Source: an uncultured Clostridia bacterium (GTDB taxonomy: Bacteria; Bacillota; Clostridia; Christensenellales; UBA1242). Taken from it: a stretch of 32,887 bases of DNA. The DNA lies in the NCBI GenBank assembly GCA_934754445.1, contig CAKVHZ010000013.1:1-32887 (forward strand), given 5' to 3'. The notes below the pieces were generated by a model, which was not told the origin of the DNA, made no database searches, and saw only the letters and a list, made by a program, of their open reading frames with translations. This document shows, piece after piece, positions 30,832 through 32,887 of this stretch; position 1 is the stretch's first letter, and each line of letters starts with the position of its first letter. The position numbers and the translations under genes are program-made.

Positions 30832-31959
30832 ATGAAAAAAATAATATGTTTTATTTTAATTTTAAGTTCCTTGCTTTGCTTTAGAATTTATAATACTTTT
30901 ACTTTACAAGCAGAGCCTTATAAAGCAAGTGTGGTAATAGAAAGAACGAGTAATAAAATTTTAAGCGAATATAACTGTAATGATAGACTTCCTATGGCAA
31001 GCACAACAAAAATTATGACAGCATTAGTAACTTTAGAAAATTGTGAAGATATTTCATCGAAAGTAAATGTTGATGATAGAGCGGTAGGAATTGAAGGAAC
31101 GAGTATTTATTTAAGAAAAGGCGAAGTGCTTACAGTTGAAGAACTTTTATATGGGTTAATTTTGCCATCGGGAAACGATGCTAGTATGGCACTTGCTTAT
31201 TATATAGGTAAAGGTAATTTAGAAGATTTTGTTAAACTTATGAATGATAAAGCCGAAAGTTTAGGACTAAAAAACACTCATTTTGACAACCCGCATGGTT
31301 TAGATAGCAAAACTCACTACACAAGTGCTTACGATTTAGCCGTAATTACTAGTGAAGCAATGAAAAAGGATACTTTTAGAGAAATTGTTTCTACTAAAAA
31401 TAAACAAATTACTGGAAATGAAGAAGTTGCACATAGATTTTTAAGAAATAAACAACGATTGCTAAAAACACTAGATGGGTGTAATGGTGTTAAAACTGGT
31501 TTTACAGATAATGCTGGCAGATGTTTAGTTACAAGTTGTAAGCGTGATGATATGGAAGTGATAAGTGTTGTGTTAAATAGCCCTGATATGTTTAATGAAA
31601 GTGCAAGACTAATAGAAAATGCTTATAAAACCTATAAAATGGTAAGTATTTTAGAGCCATATAGTTATATATCAAATATTCCTGTAAATGAAGGGGAACT
31701 AGAAAGCGTTAAAGTTTATTCTATGAAAGGTTTTAAATATCCACTAAAGGAAGATGAAAGAGTTAATATTCATATAGAAAGGGAATTGCCTGAAGTTCTA
31801 GACGCCCCTATAGAAAAAGAACAAACCATTGGAGAAATTAAAATTTTTTATGATAAAGACTTGATTTTTTCTGAAAAAATCTATACTATGGAAAGTGTAA
31901 GAAGTTTGGATATTAAAGATAAAATGAAAGATATAATTGATAAATGGTTTTACGAATAA
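30832..31959 (+). CDS. dacF: D-alanyl-D-alanine carboxypeptidase (S11, DacF/DacB-like)
   Basis: 375 aa. Signal peptide residues ~1-27 (KKIICFILILSSLLCFRIYN). The S11 penicillin-binding fold shows all three motifs: SxxK as STTK with Ser57 and Lys60 (PMASTTKIMTA), SGN at Ser113 (LPSGNDASM), KTG at Lys221 (GVKTGFTDNAG). A C-terminal PBP5-type beta domain covers ~285-350. It trims the terminal D-Ala of peptidoglycan stem peptides outside the membrane. It follows ytfJ and precedes rluB, the order I recall in clostridial spore clusters, so a forespore role (DacF/DacB) is plausible; vegetative DacA is the alternative. Confidence 0.94.
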   Translation: MKKIICFILILSSLLCFRIYNTFTLQAEPYKASVVIERTSNKILSEYNCNDRLPMASTTKIMTALVTLENCEDISSKVNVDDRAVGIEGTSIYLRKGEVLTVEELLYGLILPSGNDASMALAYYIGKGNLEDFVKLMNDKAESLGLKNTHFDNPHGLDSKTHYTSAYDLAVITSEAMKKDTFREIVSTKNKQITGNEEVAHRFLRNKQRLLKTLDGCNGVKTGFTDNAGRCLVTSCKRDDMEVISVVLNSPDMFNESARLIENAYKTYKMVSILEPYSYISNIPVNEGELESVKVYSMKGFKYPLKEDERVNIHIERELPEVLDAPIEKEQTIGEIKIFYDKDLIFSEKIYTMESVRSLDIKDKMKDIIDKWFYE

Positions 31960-31977
31960 AATTACAAAGGATAAATT

Positions 31978-32679
31978 ATGAGAATTAATAAATATATTGC
32001 TAGTAGCGGTGTTTGTAGCAGAAGAAAAGCCGATGAACTAATAGAGAAAGGCGAAGTTAAAGTAAATGATAAAGTTTTATTTTCTCTCGGCTATGATGTT
32101 AAAGAAAATGATAAGGTTGAAGTAAGTGGAAAAATAATTTCTAATAATCAAAATTTAGTTTATTTTATGCTAAATAAACCTAAAGGTATAATTTGCTCTA
32201 GTAGTGATGAAAAAGGGCGAAAAACCGCTGTAGATTTAATAAAAACAACTGAGCGAATATTCTGTGTGGGTAGATTAGATTACGATAGTGAGGGTTTAAT
32301 TCTTTTAACCAACGATGGCGAACTTGCTTATAGTTTAACACATCCTAGCATGGAAATTCCTAAAACTTATGTTGTTAAAATAAAAGGTGAAATTAAAGAA
32401 AGCGAACTTGCGGTTTTAAGAAATGGTGTTAAAATAAAAGATGTTAAATATAACAAATGTAAAATTAATGTTTTAGAAAAAACAAAAGACTTTACTAAAC
32501 TTGAAATTATTTTAACTGAAGGTAAAAATCGAGAAATTAGAAAAATGTTTGAGTTTATTGGCAAAGAAATAACGCTCCTTAAACGAATAAAACTAGCAGA
32601 TTTAAGGCTTGGTGGTTTAAATAGGGGAGAATATCGAGAATTAAAAGATTATGAAGTTGAGTATTTAAAATCACTTTAA
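31978..32679 (+). CDS. rluB: 23S rRNA pseudouridine synthase, RsuA/RluB family
   Basis: 233 aa. N-terminal S4 RNA-binding domain (RINKYIASSGVCSRRKADEL), then the pseudouridine synthase core with YFMLNKPKGIICSS, catalytic Asp101 in VGRLDYDSEGLILLTND, and EGKNREIRKMFE near the C-terminus. It isomerises uridine in rRNA (23S position ~2605 for RluB); RsuA (16S) is the alternative in the same family, but gene order after dacF supports RluB. AAAGGA precedes ATG. Last gene of the operon, closed by a terminator. Confidence 0.93.
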   Translation: MRINKYIASSGVCSRRKADELIEKGEVKVNDKVLFSLGYDVKENDKVEVSGKIISNNQNLVYFMLNKPKGIICSSSDEKGRKTAVDLIKTTERIFCVGRLDYDSEGLILLTNDGELAYSLTHPSMEIPKTYVVKIKGEIKESELAVLRNGVKIKDVKYNKCKINVLEKTKDFTKLEIILTEGKNREIRKMFEFIGKEITLLKRIKLADLRLGGLNRGEYRELKDYEVEYLKSL

Positions 32680-32709
32680 AAAATGGGAGCATTAATTGTT
32701 CCTTTTTTA
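32677..32709 (+). terminator. Terminator after rluB
   Basis: GGAGCA (32686-32691) pairs with TGTTCC (32697-32702; one G-T), flanked by A- and T-runs. The following ~60 bases to the tRNA promoter show nothing else. Confidence 0.75.
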
Positions 32710-32768
32710 AAGAGAAAAATTTGAAAAAAAATATTTTTAGAAAAATTTGAAAAAAATTATAAAAATCG

Positions 32769-32797
32769 TTGACAAAGTCTTTAAAATATTATATTAT
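32769..32797 (+). promoter_or_regulatory. Promoter of tRNA-Pro
   Basis: TTGACA, 17-base spacer, TATTAT. The tRNA starts about 12 bases after the expected start point. Confidence 0.8.
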
Positions 32798-32815
32798 ATA
32801 AAAGTCAATTGGTTT

Positions 32816-32887
32816 CGGGGTGTAGCGCAGTTGGTAGCGCACGTGGTTTGGGACCATGGGGCCGGGAGTTCGAGTCTCTTCACCCCG
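32816..32887 (+). tRNA. tRNA-Pro (anticodon TGG), 3' end cut by the window
   Basis: Cloverleaf drawn by eye: acceptor CGGGGTG with CACCCCG; D arm GCGC/GCGC; anticodon stem CGTGG/CCATG with loop TTTGGGA (anticodon TGG); variable GGGCC; T stem GGGAG/CTCTT with loop TTCGAGT. All 72 bases to the end of the acceptor stem are present; the discriminator base and any CCA lie beyond the edge. Anticodon UGG reads CCN proline codons, with wobble. Confidence 0.96.

Noticed and set aside
1..32887. Alternative genetic code (TGA as Trp) suggested by extreme AT content
   Set aside because: der and the 162-aa gene end in TGA at expected positions, and Trp codons are TGG.

Overview
This is a very AT-rich (well under 35% G+C by eye), densely packed chromosomal segment from a low-GC Bacillota. 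It is most likely an uncultured Clostridia-type, gut-associated lineage with endospore-forming ancestry. The evidence is the end of a SigG-like sporulation sigma factor at the left edge, a YlxY-type sporulation deacetylase homologue, a DUF2953-ytfJ-dacF-rluB cluster, Gram-positive SD sequences (AGGAG) and firmicute operon arrangements (rplU-prp-rpmA, scpA-scpB). TGA is a normal stop and Trp uses TGG, so this is not a Mycoplasma-type code. Genes are overwhelmingly on the + strand.

Layout. 0-2 kb: sigG end, two small unknown genes on the minus strand, and a polysaccharide-deacetylase-fold protein. 2.1-6.2 kb: a tightly coupled operon of der (ribosome GTPase), plsY and lgt (membrane lipid and lipoprotein steps), a Phe-rich membrane protein and a DivIVA-like protein. 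6.3-10.9 kb: smc and ftsY. 10.9-18.8 kb: an accessory-looking block of separately promoted transcription units. It holds an unknown 149-aa gene, an HtrA-like lipoprotein protease, two unknown genes, and a three-gene unit made of a 100-aa protein plus two tandem leucine-rich-repeat paralogues. These paralogues share an unrecognised N-terminal domain and carry 10 and 14 exact 22-residue repeats. 18.9-20.9 kb: rplU-prp-rpmA behind a structured leader, then an OGG-type glycosylase that looks leaderless. 21-24.6 kb: anaerobic ribonucleotide reductase nrdD-nrdG behind two NrdR-like boxes, then dut behind a hairpin leader and a zinc-ribbon gene. 24.6-27.5 kb: rpsO with an autoregulation-like leader, a second accessory block ending in a HELLH metalloprotease-like protein, and a membrane protein. 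27.6-32.7 kb: a site-2 protease, scpA-scpB (partners of the Smc encoded upstream), DUF2953, ytfJ, dacF and rluB. The right edge is a tRNA-Pro(UGG) cut just before its discriminator base.

Chromosome segregation (Smc, ScpA, ScpB), envelope assembly (PlsY, Lgt, DacF, HtrA-like), anaerobic dNTP supply (NrdD, NrdG, Dut) and ribosome assembly (Der, L21, L27, Prp, S15, RluB) are the coherent themes. Regulatory signals are unusually readable. Most promoters have an extended -10 (TGn before TATAAT), rho-independent hairpins close most units, and several leaders look regulatory. The most novel candidates are the LRR paralogue unit, the HELLH cassette and the leader before dut. I saw no mobile element, CRISPR array or prophage.
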